NCBI RefSeq assembly: GCF_020283565.1
Contig: NC_060062.1
Span: 4,563,322-4,627,321 of the forward strand
Direction of reading: 5' to 3'
Source of the DNA: Trifolium pratense
Taxonomy: Eukaryota; Streptophyta; Magnoliopsida; Fabales; Fabaceae
DNA length: 64,000 bases
Part shown: positions 32,944 through 44,360 of the stretch, piece by piece
Layout of the letters: every line of letters starts with the position of its first letter
Position numbering within the stretch: the first letter of the stretch is position 1
The notes under the pieces: generated by a model
What the model was told of the DNA's origin: nothing
Database searches by the model: none
Seen by the model: the letters and a program-made list of their open reading frames with translations, nothing else
Made by a program: the position numbers and the translations under genes

Positions 32944-33077
32944 TACATAAACAAAGATAAACACACACAACTTTCAACTTCTTTTATCACAAAAAAGCTA
33001 TCCACACATTAAATATAGAACATATAACAAACAAGACATGATATATATGTCACATTGAAACTCCTCAACTTCTCTAT

Positions 33078-34751
33078 TCAGTAATAAAAATCAACACCAG
33101 AAGGTGTGATTATTTTTCTCAATGAAGTCCTTGTACATATTAGTCCACAAACAAAATCACCATCCACCAAACTACAATTCCTTAAATTTAACTCTTTCAA
33201 CTGTATGCAATTTTCTATTATTTCTTTTACTCCCTTAGTTGTAACAAACCAACAATTCTGAATGTCCAAAAACAATAGTCCACTGCACCACTTTGAGATT
33301 AATGAGAGTGATTCATCTTCGATTCTTGATCCCGACAAGTTCAACACCTTCAATTTGGAAACTTCAAAGTGTATCTCAAATTTTTCAATTCCTGTATAGG
33401 AAAGGTTTAAATGCCTTATCTCATAGCATATCTTCATAACCTCAACAATACATTGTCCAGATATACCCTCACAAGCAGTTAAGTCAAGAAGTTGTAAACT
33501 GGAGCAAATGGAAGAAAATTTTATTAAACTTGCATCATTCAGTAAAATATTATCACCAAAATAAACCGCTTTCACTTGAAGATTGACGACAAAATCAGAC
33601 ATGGAATTGGAGTTTTCCTCGCCTTGTACCCCGATATATGTTCTCTCCATTTTGATCTCACTGAGTAAAGGACAGTTTCTTGTGAGGATGAAAAAGGTTG
33701 AGTTTGTTAGCTGGCAACAACCACTAAGGTTTATAGAGGTCAAGTTAAGAAGAAATACTGATAACTTGTTGATACATTTATCTGTTAGAAAGTCGGCTTT
33801 TCGAAGATCTAAGCATTGAACATATGGACATTTGGATAACAGGTAAAAGATTCCTGAAAATGTAAAGTTGCAACAGTCCTGGAGCACAAGTTTTTTCAGA
33901 AAATCAACAGCGCTGTTTGCGACTGGGATAAGTAACTCGTCCGAGATAAAAGAATTTGACAAATCAATAGCAGTTAATCTTTTTAAGCTCACAAATGAAT
34001 CAATCAAATCCAAGTTAATGGGTGAGGTTGTCAAACCAGGTCCATGTATTCTTTTCTTTTCAATGTTAAAAGAAATAGAAGCCAAACTCGGCCTCATTCG
34101 AATTGCAGAAGCGATTCCAACTTGGGATATCTTGAAACATTTGAAGAATGAAATTTCTTCCAATGATCTGCAGTTCTCACATAGAGACAAAAGAGATTTA
34201 TCGGTGATCAAGTGATTTCCGGAAAAATCAATCTTGCGCAGATTCTCGAGCATTGAAGATAGCCTTAGTAATCCAAAATCCGATGCTTGAGAATCCAAAG
34301 GAAAGCTAATATCAAGCTCTTCAAGAAATGGAAAACAATAAGATATCACAACTAGATGGCTATCACGAAGACAGCCAATGTTTGAGCAAATCAAAACCCT
34401 CAAGTTTATCATCTTTGAACCAAGTTCTCGCAATCCATCAACAGGAAGTGTTCTCTGGTTGGAAAGATTAACCAAATCAAGGTCCAGCTCAGATTGTGAA
34501 ATTTCATGAAGCAAGCCTTCTAGTTCACCATTGAAGTGACTAAAATCTATGACTTTGAGCCTTAAAAATCTTAAGAGTAGCCGAGGAACGAATAGAACAA
34601 CGGGATCATGTAGTGTTAGAGAGAATTTAACCTGGTTTGTAATCGAAAGAAATTTCTTGCAGACCATAGAAACAGACTCCAAATCATGTCCTTGACCAAG
34701 GAATTTGAAGACTGATTCCCAACAATCTTGAGGAAATTCTTTCACCAACAT
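33078..34751 (-). CDS. F-box/LRR protein A (557 aa)
   Basis: A probable substrate-recognition subunit of an SCF ubiquitin ligase. The N terminus FPQDCWESVFKFLGQG, residues about 5-45, is an F-box that would bind SKP1. Residues about 75-545 form a run of leucine-rich repeats of the cysteine-containing type (for example LQLLDLTACEGIS, LKVLNLSGSRIED, LKELNLRNCSLVD). A single exon with no break. The start is the first ATG in frame, just before the F-box. It is the most diverged member of the cluster: no MA(T/I)xEELYLP start, and it ends GVDFYY instead of the KxxLLxxGC tail of the others. A near-identical fragment lies inverted at 24,370-24,727. Confidence 0.88.
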   Translation of the reverse strand: MLVKEFPQDCWESVFKFLGQGHDLESVSMVCKKFLSITNQVKFSLTLHDPVVLFVPRLLLRFLRLKVIDFSHFNGELEGLLHEISQSELDLDLVNLSNQRTLPVDGLRELGSKMINLRVLICSNIGCLRDSHLVVISYCFPFLEELDISFPLDSQASDFGLLRLSSMLENLRKIDFSGNHLITDKSLLSLCENCRSLEEISFFKCFKISQVGIASAIRMRPSLASISFNIEKKRIHGPGLTTSPINLDLIDSFVSLKRLTAIDLSNSFISDELLIPVANSAVDFLKKLVLQDCCNFTFSGIFYLLSKCPYVQCLDLRKADFLTDKCINKLSVFLLNLTSINLSGCCQLTNSTFFILTRNCPLLSEIKMERTYIGVQGEENSNSMSDFVVNLQVKAVYFGDNILLNDASLIKFSSICSSLQLLDLTACEGISGQCIVEVMKICYEIRHLNLSYTGIEKFEIHFEVSKLKVLNLSGSRIEDESLSLISKWCSGLLFLDIQNCWFVTTKGVKEIIENCIQLKELNLRNCSLVDGDFVCGLICTRTSLRKIITPSGVDFYY

Positions 34752-36528
34752 ATTGATAGAAACAAGACTGCAGCAAAAAGAAAAAAGTTTGGAACAAGAA
34801 GCAAAAGTTATTTTTAAGAACTAAGATGTAAGTGATCAACAAATTTAATAGCTTAATGATTCATTAACACAATAAACCAATCTCTTTAATAAGATGCCAA
34901 TCTAATCAAGTTGAGGAAATGGAGGCTTTGTAATTTGTATTGTATTTGACTAGTATCTGTTCAAGTTCAAACTTCAAACTTCAAAGCATGAAACTCTAGA
35001 AAGTCTTTTTTGCTTGTTAGGTAGGCAACATCATATGTTAAGGTGATATGTAATTTTCACTTTTGAGGCTTTTTGCATTGTGGTGGGGTGCCATGAAATA
35101 ATCCAGCACCAACCATGGCCAATTTTTAATATGAACAACCATAATTTAAATGTGATTTTCTTACATGGAACCCACACCTTATCAATTGTTAGGCATTTAT
35201 GAATGTGTGCAAAGCATAACTTCTTTGAGTGCAACAATATTCAAGTCATGCTTTCATAAAGTAATTTGGAACTAAAAAATCATTTGAACAAAAGACTTTT
35301 TCTATTCATTTAATGAGTACTCCCTCCGTGACAATATATAAGCAAAAATCACTTTTATAGGTTGCATATTTAATGTATCTGGTCTATATTATTAGACAGA
35401 TACATTAAATATGCAATGAATCTAAAAAGTTAATTTTTGCTTATATATTGTCACGGAGAGTGTATATGATTATATACTAACTTTGTTCCACCTTGAAAAA
35501 ATTCATCTCAAAATGATTTTAATTCTTAATTTTCATTGTAGTAAGTTATATATTTTTTTTTTTTTAAGGATAGTAAGTTATAATTGTATCTTGGTAATAC
35601 TAATAGTGAAGGTATGTTAATATTTAATAAGATTAATTTAATAAAATTATTAGTATTCTTTTTTATCCTTTTATAGTTTTTTTCTTAATACTAGTATATG
35701 GGAAATCATTAAGTGTGTCACTCATTGTACGAAAAAGAGACACACATATTCACATAACAAGGTTGCTTCCGGTAGATAAGCGAATAATCTTCCATGTATA
35801 ACATGGAAAAAACAAAAATTATTATGTTAAACAAAAATTTTGATTGGTTGTTTGTGTAACTTTCTTCATTTATATTGTTTACTAATATTGAATTTTGATC
35901 TGTTGTTTGTGTAACGTTTTTTTACATTGTTTACTTACTATATTTAAATCCAACATTAAATTATTTCGGTAAATCTTCTCGGTATAATAAGATTCACTAG
36001 CTTATCGAAAATAAATAAATTATTACTTGGTTGATTCTCATTCGTTTAATAGCTTATCGAAAATAAATTATTAGTCAGTAAAATAAATTATAAGCTCATG
36101 ATGAAAAAGCAGTTATTAAATAAATTTGTTAACTTATAAACTATAAGCGTAAGGTATAAGTTAATTCAAATCCAAACAAAATCTTAGGATCAAAGAATAT
36201 TTACAAATATATTTATTTCCCTCCGATGAGACTAGTGAGATCCAAATCCTTAGAGTTATAATTAATATTGTAATTGTAAAAACTAATAGAGGAACCACAA
36301 GCACAGCAAAATAGTAGTACTAGGAGTTTAATGTACATAAAACAAAAGGCACACAACAGAATAAGAAAAAGGCTTCAAAAGTCAGAATTAAATGATTACA
36401 AATAATCAGAATTAAAACCAGCAACAACAAGGATTAATCAGAATAACATACCTACCATAAAACCAGTAATAATGCTAAGTTGGCATTTTCAAAGAAAAAA
36501 CATAAACATCTTACACATTCCCAACATA
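34752..36528. other. Intergenic upstream of gene A
   Basis: Contains a Stowaway-type element (35,320-35,462). Around 36,100-36,190 is an AT-rich piece with ataaactataagc motifs like other miniature elements. The stretch aatcagaattaaaaccagca near 36,406 recurs at about 38,850 and marks duplicated F-box 3' flanks. No gene seen. Confidence 0.55.
35320..35462. mobile_element. Stowaway-like miniature element (Tc1/mariner type)
   Basis: 143 bp with long terminal inverted repeats. The left begins ctccctccgtgacaatatat and the right reads, reversed, cactctccgtgacaatatat; both continue into aagcaaaaa. TA dinucleotides flank both ends. The CTCCCTCCGT terminus and TA target are hallmarks of Stowaway. 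Confidence 0.88.
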
Positions 36529-37854
36529 CTAGCAAACAAGACATCCAAGAAGCAAGAAGAGTTCTCGCTTGCTGTCACTGCAACAAAAACCAGGTGGAGT
36601 TGTTATCTTTCTTAATGACGGCCTCCTTAATACCATCGAGTCAGCACTCACTTTACGACAATCCTGCAAATTTATCTCTCGCAATTGTGCGCAATTTTTT
36701 AGGACTTGCATCACTCCCTTCTCTGTGACATCATAACAATGTCCCAAGTCAAGCTGCATTAACCTAAAGCAACTTGTTGAGATCACATGGAGTGTTTCAT
36801 CATCAACTCTTGTATGTGATAAGTTCAATGCCTCCGACATGAAAATTTCAATGTTCGTTTTAAATAGTTTCAGTCCTGGACAGTTGGCTAAGTTCAAATT
36901 TCTGATCTTACTTACTACATCTCCTTAAAACTTGACAAATGTCACCGGAAAAGCTCAAATCCAAGAGCTGTAAATTGGGGAAAACCGAAGCAAACATATT
37001 GATGTCTCTCGCAGATGGCAGGAGCAATAGTATTACTACCATTTAAAAATGAGTTTTTGAACATGACAATCGCTTCAAGAAACTCACAATTTGTACAGAA
37101 GTCCAAAATAAATGAGGCTGAGGCATTTATATAGCTATAACCAGAGAGATTAACCTTGCGAAGCTTAGGAAAGCTCCAAATACTTGGATTTTATTACAAC
37201 ACCAAGAGTTCTTTTAGGGTAACTAATGTCAAGTTCTTCTAGCAAAGGGAAACAATCCCAGATAAGAACTAAGACCATCTCCAATGGTGTAGTACCTATT
37301 AGGTACTCATGATACTTATTAGGTACTACCATTGGAGCACAACACATCTAAGTGTTTAGTACTCATGTGAAGTTATTTGTGGGACCTGTTTAGAATTTTT
37401 TAAGAGGTGCTGAGGTTGGAGAGGTTGAGTGCTTATTAGATACTGTTATTAAAAAATTATAAACGAGTGAAGGAATGGAACAAGTGAGAGAAGTTAAAGA
37501 TGTAATCTTTTTGGAGATAGCTCACAACCCATTTTCGGGGAATTTGGAATGGTTAGACAGTTTGAGGAATTTGAGGCATAATGGAAAAGTGGAGATTAGG
37601 GTTAGGAAGCGTGTGAGGTTAAGGGAGGTGAGTTTTGGGAATCTTGTGAGGAGGTGAGGGAGGGTTGGATCAATGATAGTGAGAGAGAATCGAAGTCGGT
37701 TGGTGATGGAGAGGAACTGTTTGGAGACAAAGGAGAGAGACTCCAAATAGCAGTGGTTGTTACAATCGTCATCTACGCCGTCATCGTGGATGAGGAATTT
37801 AAAGATAGATTCCCAACAGTCATCAGATAAACCTAATTCTGATTCTGCTGCCAT
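36529..37854 (-). pseudogene. Broken F-box/LRR gene, close to gene B
   Basis: The N-terminal part (start at 37,854) reads MAAESELGLSDDCWESIFKF and carries an F-box. It runs to about 37,522 and lacks the short segment between LTRF and LTLIS that gene B has. A transposon-like insertion then interrupts it near 37,268-37,465. Remnants of early LRRs follow (37,020-37,260), the middle repeats are deleted, and the C-terminal frame 36,529-36,897 ends PPGFCCSDSKRELFLLLGC, matching gene B's tail. Multiple frame breaks rule out a full product. Confidence 0.85.
37268..37465. mobile_element. Small insertion inside the broken F-box gene
   Basis: Compared with gene B (aagaactaggtcatgggaac near 41,410), about 195 bp interrupt the coding sequence after aagaacta. 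It contains ccatctccaatggtgtagta and ctattaggtactcatgatac and resembles sequence at 61,745-62,925 and 16,330-16,400. A non-autonomous DNA element is likely. Confidence 0.6.
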
Positions 37855-37950
37855 TGTTCTATGAGAGGTTGAAAAACAACCGGTTCTTCTCGAAGATAAG
37901 CGCTTGGTTATTTCTATACTTGTGAAGTAAGCTCTCGTCTCATCTTTCAA

Positions 37951-40133
37951 AAAGGTTTCACGTAAAAGTAGAGTAAAATAGTTTCTACTTTAGTGTCTCT
38001 CACTTGTTATGTTCCTGATAAAAAGGATAAGTCAAGAAAAATTTGTTAGCAAAGGTTCAGCAAACTTAGTTTTAGGTAATCCTATGAGTTTAAGGAAAAT
38101 ATGTTGATAAGTGAAAGTGCACGATCAGCAGAATTAGGGATAGAAGTTGCTATTAATTAGGTAGACTATAGGGAAGTAGTTATAAAACATGAATATTCCG
38201 TCAAAATTAAGATTGGCTTTTCAAATAAAATTAATTAAAATTAGTACAAGAATAATTATCATACTTTAAACTTTTGAAATATCTAAAATTTTCAACACAG
38301 TTACTCTAGGTCAGTGATCTATAATCTAATGGCTTCAGTTATGCAATATATATTTTGATATTTCATACCGTTTAAGATATCGACCGTTCATTTTTTCTAA
38401 TCAGTTACGGGAGTTAACTCAGATATTGTGTGGAATCCGTACCTTCAAGTTTGGTTTCACTTTTGAAATTCTTTAACTACAATTTTGAATTTTTGCCTCT
38501 ACAATTGACTTTTAGCCTGAAACTTATATTCCAACTTGTTACACAAAATGCATTAAAAATTAAAATGGTTGTGTAGTTTCTGTTCTCTGTTTTTACCAAA
38601 CCCTTGAAGCTAGGGAGTAAAGTATGAGATATAATTTCAACTTCTTCCGGTTGATTTTGAACCCCTGCCCTCATGTCAAAGGAGTCAAATTTCAATTTAG
38701 TTCATAAAATAGATTATTGAAAACCTCCAATAACAGACTATAATAATAATATGAACAAAACTGTACCAAGTTAGATCAGTAGCATACTTAAACATCACCA
38801 CACCAGCAAGAAATAAATGGCTACAAATATAGTATAAATGAGAGACCCCAATAATCAGAATTAAAACCAGCAACAACAAGGATTAATCAGAATCTAAACT
38901 GCAACAACGCAAAGTACACCGAATTGGTCATGACTTCTTCGACACAAATTGATGCTTTTATCTCACACACAATGACATATGATTGTTTTATATATTGAGT
39001 CCAAAGATTGAACTTTTGTGGACAGCAGAGATAACAAAGGAGAAAAAGCATGACAAAAATTTTGCCAACAGATAACAAAAGAAACCTACAAGAACCATCC
39101 CTCATAGATTATGACAGCAATTTTCTAATACATTTTAACTAATGTGGATTCAACACTATTTAAGTCACTTACTGAAGTGACAAAGAATGATATGTAATAA
39201 TAATGCCAAATAGAACACGTGACTAATTTTCATTAAAGATGTCAAATTTCAATCTTGATGGAACATTCTGCACAATTGAACAATAAATGGCAAACAATCA
39301 AGTGTACGTTGGAAAAAATGGACAATTAGAAAGCATACATTGGCAAACTATCAATTTCATATGCCTATTCACAGATTGAAAACTGAATCAAAATACAAAT
39401 AAAGTTCGACTAATAATTGTTATCTTTGCAATTCCAACCAAAGAAGACTACCACATCCACATATATCCTACAAAATCCAGCATGTCCACACTACCACTCA
39501 CCCTCTTAAATATATATCATACTACAACAAAAAATTCTATTGTATTAAAGAAAACAGACGGGTAATAAAACCCTGGCTGCTGATCTGACATGGAACATGA
39601 CTGATAAGCATAATATAGGAGATCGAGTCCTATCAATGACACCCAAGGTAATATTGTAACTGGGGATAAGCAGGAACAGTAAAAGGTTAATGTTTATAGG
39701 TTTTGTCCAAAAGGAAATAACATAAAGTAGATTATTGAAAGTTAATATGACCTATGGTAAACTCATAGAAGTAACAACAAAGAACAGTGTGTGCTAGAGC
39801 AAGTGTGCAAAACCTATGTTGCCAAGTGACGGCTGCAATAAGTATGACACAAGAATCAAATCCAGGTGACACAATTCAAGGGAAAGCGTAGAAAAACAAT
39901 GCAATTTAAAACATTGGATAACACCTAATTAGTTGCATTACTACATTGCACATTATATAAATATCCTACCATACACAATTACTAGGCAATCATGATGCAT
40001 AGAGTGATAATAATAATCAATACAACAAATCTAAGTTGCCATTTTCAAAGAAATAAAGTAGAAGTATCTCCTAAAACATAAATTTCTTACATACTTTTCA
40101 GAGGTCAAGCTTCGGTAGATCATTTCCAACATA
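37951..40133. other. Intergenic, broken F-box gene to gene B
   Basis: No coding region is supported; small frames at 38,477-39,105 show no domain. 38,850-38,894 duplicates 36,403-36,447 and is part of the shared 3' flank of the F-box family. Otherwise AT-rich sequence in which I see nothing specific. Confidence 0.5.
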
Positions 40134-41855
40134 CTAGCAAACAAGACATCCATGACGCAATAAGAGTTTCCGCTTGCTATCACTACAACAAAAACCAGGT
40201 GGAGGTGTTATCTTTCTCAATGACGGCCTCATAAATACCATCGAGTCAACAGCACCAGCACTCACTTTACCACAATTGGACAAATTTATCTCTCGCAATT
40301 GTGTGCAATTTTCTATGACTTGCATCACTCCCTTCTCTGTGACATCATGACAATCTCTCAAGTCAAGTTGCAGTAGCCCAAAGCAACTCTTTGAGATCAT
40401 ATGGAGTGTTTCATCATCAACTCCTGTATGTGCCAAATTCAACACCTCTAACATGGAAACATTAAACTTCATTTTAGGTAGTTTCTGTCCTGAACTGTAG
40501 GCTAAGGTCAAATGTCTAATCTTACTACATTTCATTAGAACTTGACCAATACCTTCTTCAAATATGCCATTGGAATAGCTCAAACCCAAGATCTGTAAAT
40601 TGGGGAAAACGGAAGCAAACATATTGATGCCGTCATTCCTCAACCATGTGTTGAAGCCTAAATAGAGAGACTTCAAATGAGGATATACAACAAAATTCAT
40701 CAAGTTAGAAGAATTTTCTACACTCATTTTCCCAATACTCGTGTGTTCCATTCTGACCTCATTAAGTTTAGCACAGTTCCTAAGGAGTGCAAACAAGGCT
40801 AAACTTGTGAGGCTATGACATCTACTAATGTTAATAGACACCAAATCACCAAGAAACCGAGACAACTCAAGGATATGCCCATCATTCAAAAAATGAGCAC
40901 CGTCAAGATCCAAATATTGAAGAAAACGACACTTAGACACTAAGTTAATCAGGCCAACATAACTATATCCAAAGCAAAGTTGAAGGACAAGCCTCCTTAT
41001 AGGAAGACCATTATTTGCAATAGCTAAAAGCGTTTCATCTGATATAAATGAACCCGACAAATTAAAACAAGTTAAGCCTTTCAAACTCACCAACGAGTCA
41101 ATATATTGTGAGCAATCATCATTTTGAATGAATGATCTCCATCCAAACGAAAGAGATCTCAAACCCGGTCTTTCGCGGAAGGCAAAAGCAACACCTTCTT
41201 GGCAAAAGCTACAGTTCAACATTACAATCTCTTCAAGAAACTCACAATTCTTACACAAGTGCAAAAACAATGAGTCATTCATATAATAATGACCAGAGAG
41301 ATTAATTTTACGAAGCTTGGGAAGCACGAAAAACTTGGAATTCAGCTCAGAAGGAACTTTTCTAGGGTTACTAAGGTCAAGTTCTTGAAGCAAAGGAAAA
41401 CAATCAGAGATAAGAACTAGGTCATGGGAACGGATTTTACCAATGTGGGAACAAGTGAGAGAGGTCAAAGATGTAATCTTTTTGGAGAATTCTCGCAACC
41501 CATTTGCAGGAATGTTGGATTTGTTTGAGATTTTGAGTGATTTGAGGTGTAATGGGAAAGTTGAGATTTGGGTGAGAAGCGCGTCGATGTCACCTTCGAA
41601 GCGCGTGAGGTTAAGAGAGGTGAGATTTGGGAATCTTTGAAAGAGGTGAGGGAGGAAAGGGAGAGTTGGATCGCAGATTGTGAGAGAGAATCGGAGATGG
41701 TTGGTTATGGAGAGAAACTGTTTGGATACGAGGGAGAGTGATTCGAAGTAGCGGTGGTTGCGTTCGGCGTCGCCGGCGTCGTTGATGAGGAGGAATTTGA
41801 AGATTAATTCCCAGCACTCGTGAGGTAAACGTAAATCTGATTGTGGTGCTGCCAT
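40134..41855 (-). CDS. F-box/LRR protein B (573 aa)
   Basis: Likely SCF ligase receptor. I prefer the ATG at 41,855 (MAAPQSDLRLPHECWELIF) over the upstream in-frame ATG at 41,903, because all sister genes start MA- just before the F-box. The F-box covers about residues 8-50, ending with SLVSKQFLSITN. LRRs follow to about 540, for example LRKINLSGHYYMND, LQYLDLDGAHFLND, LLQLDLRDCHDVTEKG and LREINLSNCGKVS. The tail is PPGFCCSDSKRKLLLRHGC. A single exon, uninterrupted. It is the intact partner of the broken gene at 36,529-37,854, most likely from a local tandem duplication. Confidence 0.9.
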   Translation of the reverse strand: MAAPQSDLRLPHECWELIFKFLLINDAGDAERNHRYFESLSLVSKQFLSITNHLRFSLTICDPTLPFLPHLFQRFPNLTSLNLTRFEGDIDALLTQISTFPLHLKSLKISNKSNIPANGLREFSKKITSLTSLTCSHIGKIRSHDLVLISDCFPLLQELDLSNPRKVPSELNSKFFVLPKLRKINLSGHYYMNDSLFLHLCKNCEFLEEIVMLNCSFCQEGVAFAFRERPGLRSLSFGWRSFIQNDDCSQYIDSLVSLKGLTCFNLSGSFISDETLLAIANNGLPIRRLVLQLCFGYSYVGLINLVSKCRFLQYLDLDGAHFLNDGHILELSRFLGDLVSINISRCHSLTSLALFALLRNCAKLNEVRMEHTSIGKMSVENSSNLMNFVVYPHLKSLYLGFNTWLRNDGINMFASVFPNLQILGLSYSNGIFEEGIGQVLMKCSKIRHLTLAYSSGQKLPKMKFNVSMLEVLNLAHTGVDDETLHMISKSCFGLLQLDLRDCHDVTEKGVMQVIENCTQLREINLSNCGKVSAGAVDSMVFMRPSLRKITPPPGFCCSDSKRKLLLRHGCLVC

Positions 41856-41903
41856 TGTTGTGTGTGTGAGAGAGGTTGAAGAAGACGATTGCTTCAACTT
41901 CAA

Positions 41904-42985
41904 TTTTATGAATCTTCTTTACTAACATCATTTGATATCACACCCATTAAAATTAACGTTTATGCATTTTTATTAAATAGTCATCTTTATTTTAATGGTT
42001 TTCAATAACACATCAAAATAATTTTTAATACAGTGTTATTGACAAGTGGTGCACCGTGTTCCATTTATCTCACTCTTTCAAGGTAGAACTTGCCCTTTTC
42101 GCTTATCTATTTTACTTGTTAATATTTTTTTCACTCTCATTTGGTTTAGAATAAAGAACCGTAAGTGGAAAGAAAATACCAAAATTTTAGACTAAATCTT
42201 AGTTTGAATATTTTTTATAATAAATCTTAGTTTAAATTTATTCTTCCAATTTTGATTTTTCTTTTTAACCAAATGGAATCTGGTTAAGTAATAAATAGTA
42301 AGAGTAGTGTTATATGAACACAAAAACACCGGACAAAAATACGACACAATTTTTCTCCACTCACAACATAATTATCGAGATGTTCAAAAAATATTAAAAA
42401 AAGCATAAAGTGAAACTTTGTTATATTTTTGTTAGAATATTGTGTTGAAATAACATTTCTCTAAGTAGTAATTGAGATTTAACTTGGTAGGGCACAATGC
42501 AACTATGATTTGAGAGAGAGTTGTAACCATTTTTTATACCAAAATTGACACCCTGAATTGAGGTGTCCTTATCCGCATCCAAAATACGAGTTTTTACCCT
42601 ATCTATTGTGGGTATTTTTTAGGATATCTATTGGGTATGAGTCAAATTGTCATCTCTAGGAGCGTGTGGTTGGTTAGGCACATTTGGGAGGAAGGGATGT
42701 ATATTAATTTTTTTTTTTTAACTAAGTATTTTAATATTTCTTCTTTTCACTTTAATCTCTGCAACTTTTTTATTCTCTTATTTTATATTTCTATTAAAGT
42801 ATATTTTTTAATTTATTATTTTTATTTATTTTACAACATGGTTCACCGATGCTAATACAATCATCCGATAAATTTTTTAAAGTCAATTATTTTTGTGTGC
42901 TTGTTGATATCACAATAATTTCATTAAAAATTAGATTTGAGCGGTTAGAAGTATTTGAAAATATTTTTGGATTTTTATTTGTTGA
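41904..42985. other. Intergenic upstream of gene B
   Basis: AT-rich DNA. I see no gene and no repeat with a partner in this window. The transposon relics start at 42,989. Confidence 0.5.
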
Positions 42986-42988
42986 AAA

Positions 42989-43288
42989 ATGTTGAAATCA
43001 TTCAATAATGATGAATTAAAAAATTCTTGCACAATTTTTAACACAACTTTTTCTCTTAAAGATTTGTCAAATGTTGATATAGATTGTCTTTTTTCTGAAT
43101 TGAAAGTGTTGCAAACGTGTATGTCAAATGTGTTTATGTCAAAAATTGAAATTTTTGAGTTTGTTAAAGTCGTGTATTTTTATTTTAATATTGCAATTGA
43201 CTATCGAATTCTCTTAACTTTGTCGGTGAATGTTGTATTTGCTAAAAGAATTTTTTCGAAGTTCAAATTGTTGAAAAACTACTTTTAA
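42989..43288 (+). pseudogene. hAT transposase C-terminal relic
   Basis: The open stretch reads DCLFSELKVLQ, then FVKVVYFYFNIAIDYRILLT and LSVNVVFAKRIFSKFKLLKN. This parallels the hAT C-terminal dimerisation region, whose usual form has a PVTVASAERSFSKLKLIK-like block. Several conserved positions have decayed (Ala-Glu-Arg-Ser to Ala-Lys-Arg-Ile) and the rest of the transposase is missing. A dead transposon fragment. Confidence 0.7.
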
Positions 43289-43295
43289 GTTTAAA

Positions 43296-43440
43296 TGGAG
43301 AGGGACTTTGTATAAGGGGGGACAGAGAATTTTCGAAAGACTAGATCGAGCTTTGAGTAATGAAAATTGGAGATTAGAGTTTCCGGATGGACTTGTGATC
43401 AAGGTTCTGCCGAGGCTTGAGTTTTCGGATTATCAAAATG
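43296..43440 (+). pseudogene. LINE endonuclease-end relic
   Basis: The translation RIFERLDRALSNENWRLEFP followed by VLPRLEFSD matches the C-terminal part of the apurinic endonuclease domain of plant L1-type LINEs, where ERLDRAL..W...FP....VLPR..SDH is typical. It follows the hAT relic after only a few bases and is only about 145 bp long. Confidence 0.75.
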
Positions 43441-43604
43441 CACTAAAGCATAATCAATTCCATAATGCCAAATTCCTCTACTTATCTTGGCTTTGTGCTA
43501 TTTTAGAACATGGTTTACTTATGGAGAGAGTGGATTGTCAAAACTTGCCACCACCATCTACGCACTCATTAATTATGGGTTGCTGTCGGAATTTTCAAAT
43601 AGGT

Positions 43605-44000
43605 GACAGTATGAGACTAGTAACTTTCATCTCTCGGGGTTGGTGAGATGATAGTGACACTAAATGATGTGTCATGTCTACAACATTTGCTCATCAATGA
43701 TCGTCTGTTGCACCATACAAGATTGTGACCTTGAGGAGGCTGACAATAAAGTTTTGAAAGAATAGAAGCGCACAAATATGCATAGAATGTACGTTGTCCC
43801 AGCTTGAGGGAATCTCTTTTTTTTGTTGGTGCTTCGCAATTTTCTCTTACAAAAGCACCATATACGTTAATGAAGTGTTCTCGGAGTTTTTCAGGGACCT
43901 TGATATGGTGTATGACTTGGATTGGGGCACGGCTGCCCTACCATACTTGTATAGGTTGCTGAATATTGTGGAAAAATCAACTATGTTGTTTACTGATTAA
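43605..44000 (+). pseudogene. Plant mobile domain (MAIN-like/aminotransferase-like) relic
   Basis: Fragments in more than one frame read SNFHLSG, EMIVTLNDVSCLQHLLINDR, and then YKSTIYVNEVFSEFFRDLD with YDLDWGTAALPYLYRLL. These follow the plant mobile domain (PF10536), which is carried by Mutator-like and Gypsy elements and by domesticated MAIN genes. Frameshifts and stops between the blocks show that it is dead. Confidence 0.65.
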
Positions 44001-44040
44001 TGTAGATGGATACAAGCAGGGATCTGTTAGCATTTTCCTG

Positions 44041-44120
44041 GTGTCAGAAGCCGGGAATATGATTGTACCTGTAGGGAGGATGAGGATCTGCGTGCAAATT
44101 TTTTGTTCGACTACGCTGCA
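44041..44120 (+). repeat. Short dispersed repeat, copy 1 of 3
   Basis: The phrase gtcagaagccgggaatatga with gggaggatgaggatctgcgt and ttttgttcgacta recurs at 51,752-51,822 and 52,001-52,070, each time beside a relic of the reductase gene. Identity unknown. Confidence 0.7.
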
Positions 44121-44189
44121 TATTTATATACTGTATAATGCTAGATAAAATGCGTTATAATTTTAATCGCAATGATAATTACATCTAAT

Positions 44190-44360
44190 AAGATTTTTGG
44201 TCATGTGAAAGTGGTGTTTGATTATCAGTGTCCATACCAGATTTGGAGTTTAGCCTAAGAAATGTATTTGGTATTGGTATCATAATTATGTGTAATCATA
44301 TTTTATGATTATGCCCTTCATGATACTTTTTCTCTGCATAATTTGATTTCCTGCCATTCA
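44190..44360 (+). pseudogene. Relic of reductase intron 4
   Basis: ggtcatgtgaaagtggtgtt, ttggtattggtatca and atgattatgcccttcatg match intron 4 of reductase copy 2 (about 27,920-28,085). Adjacent exons are missing. It shows that a reductase copy once lay between F-box genes B and C. Confidence 0.75.

Noticed and set aside
33583..34215. + strand frames of 78 and 115 aa across F-box gene A
   Set aside because: Antisense shadows of the LRR coding sequence.
41856..41931. Extended start of gene B at 41,903 and a separate 106-aa frame at 41,611-41,931
   Set aside because: The upstream extension is Ser/Thr-rich with no counterpart in sister genes; the 106-aa frame is a shifted shadow of the gene's N-terminal coding sequence.
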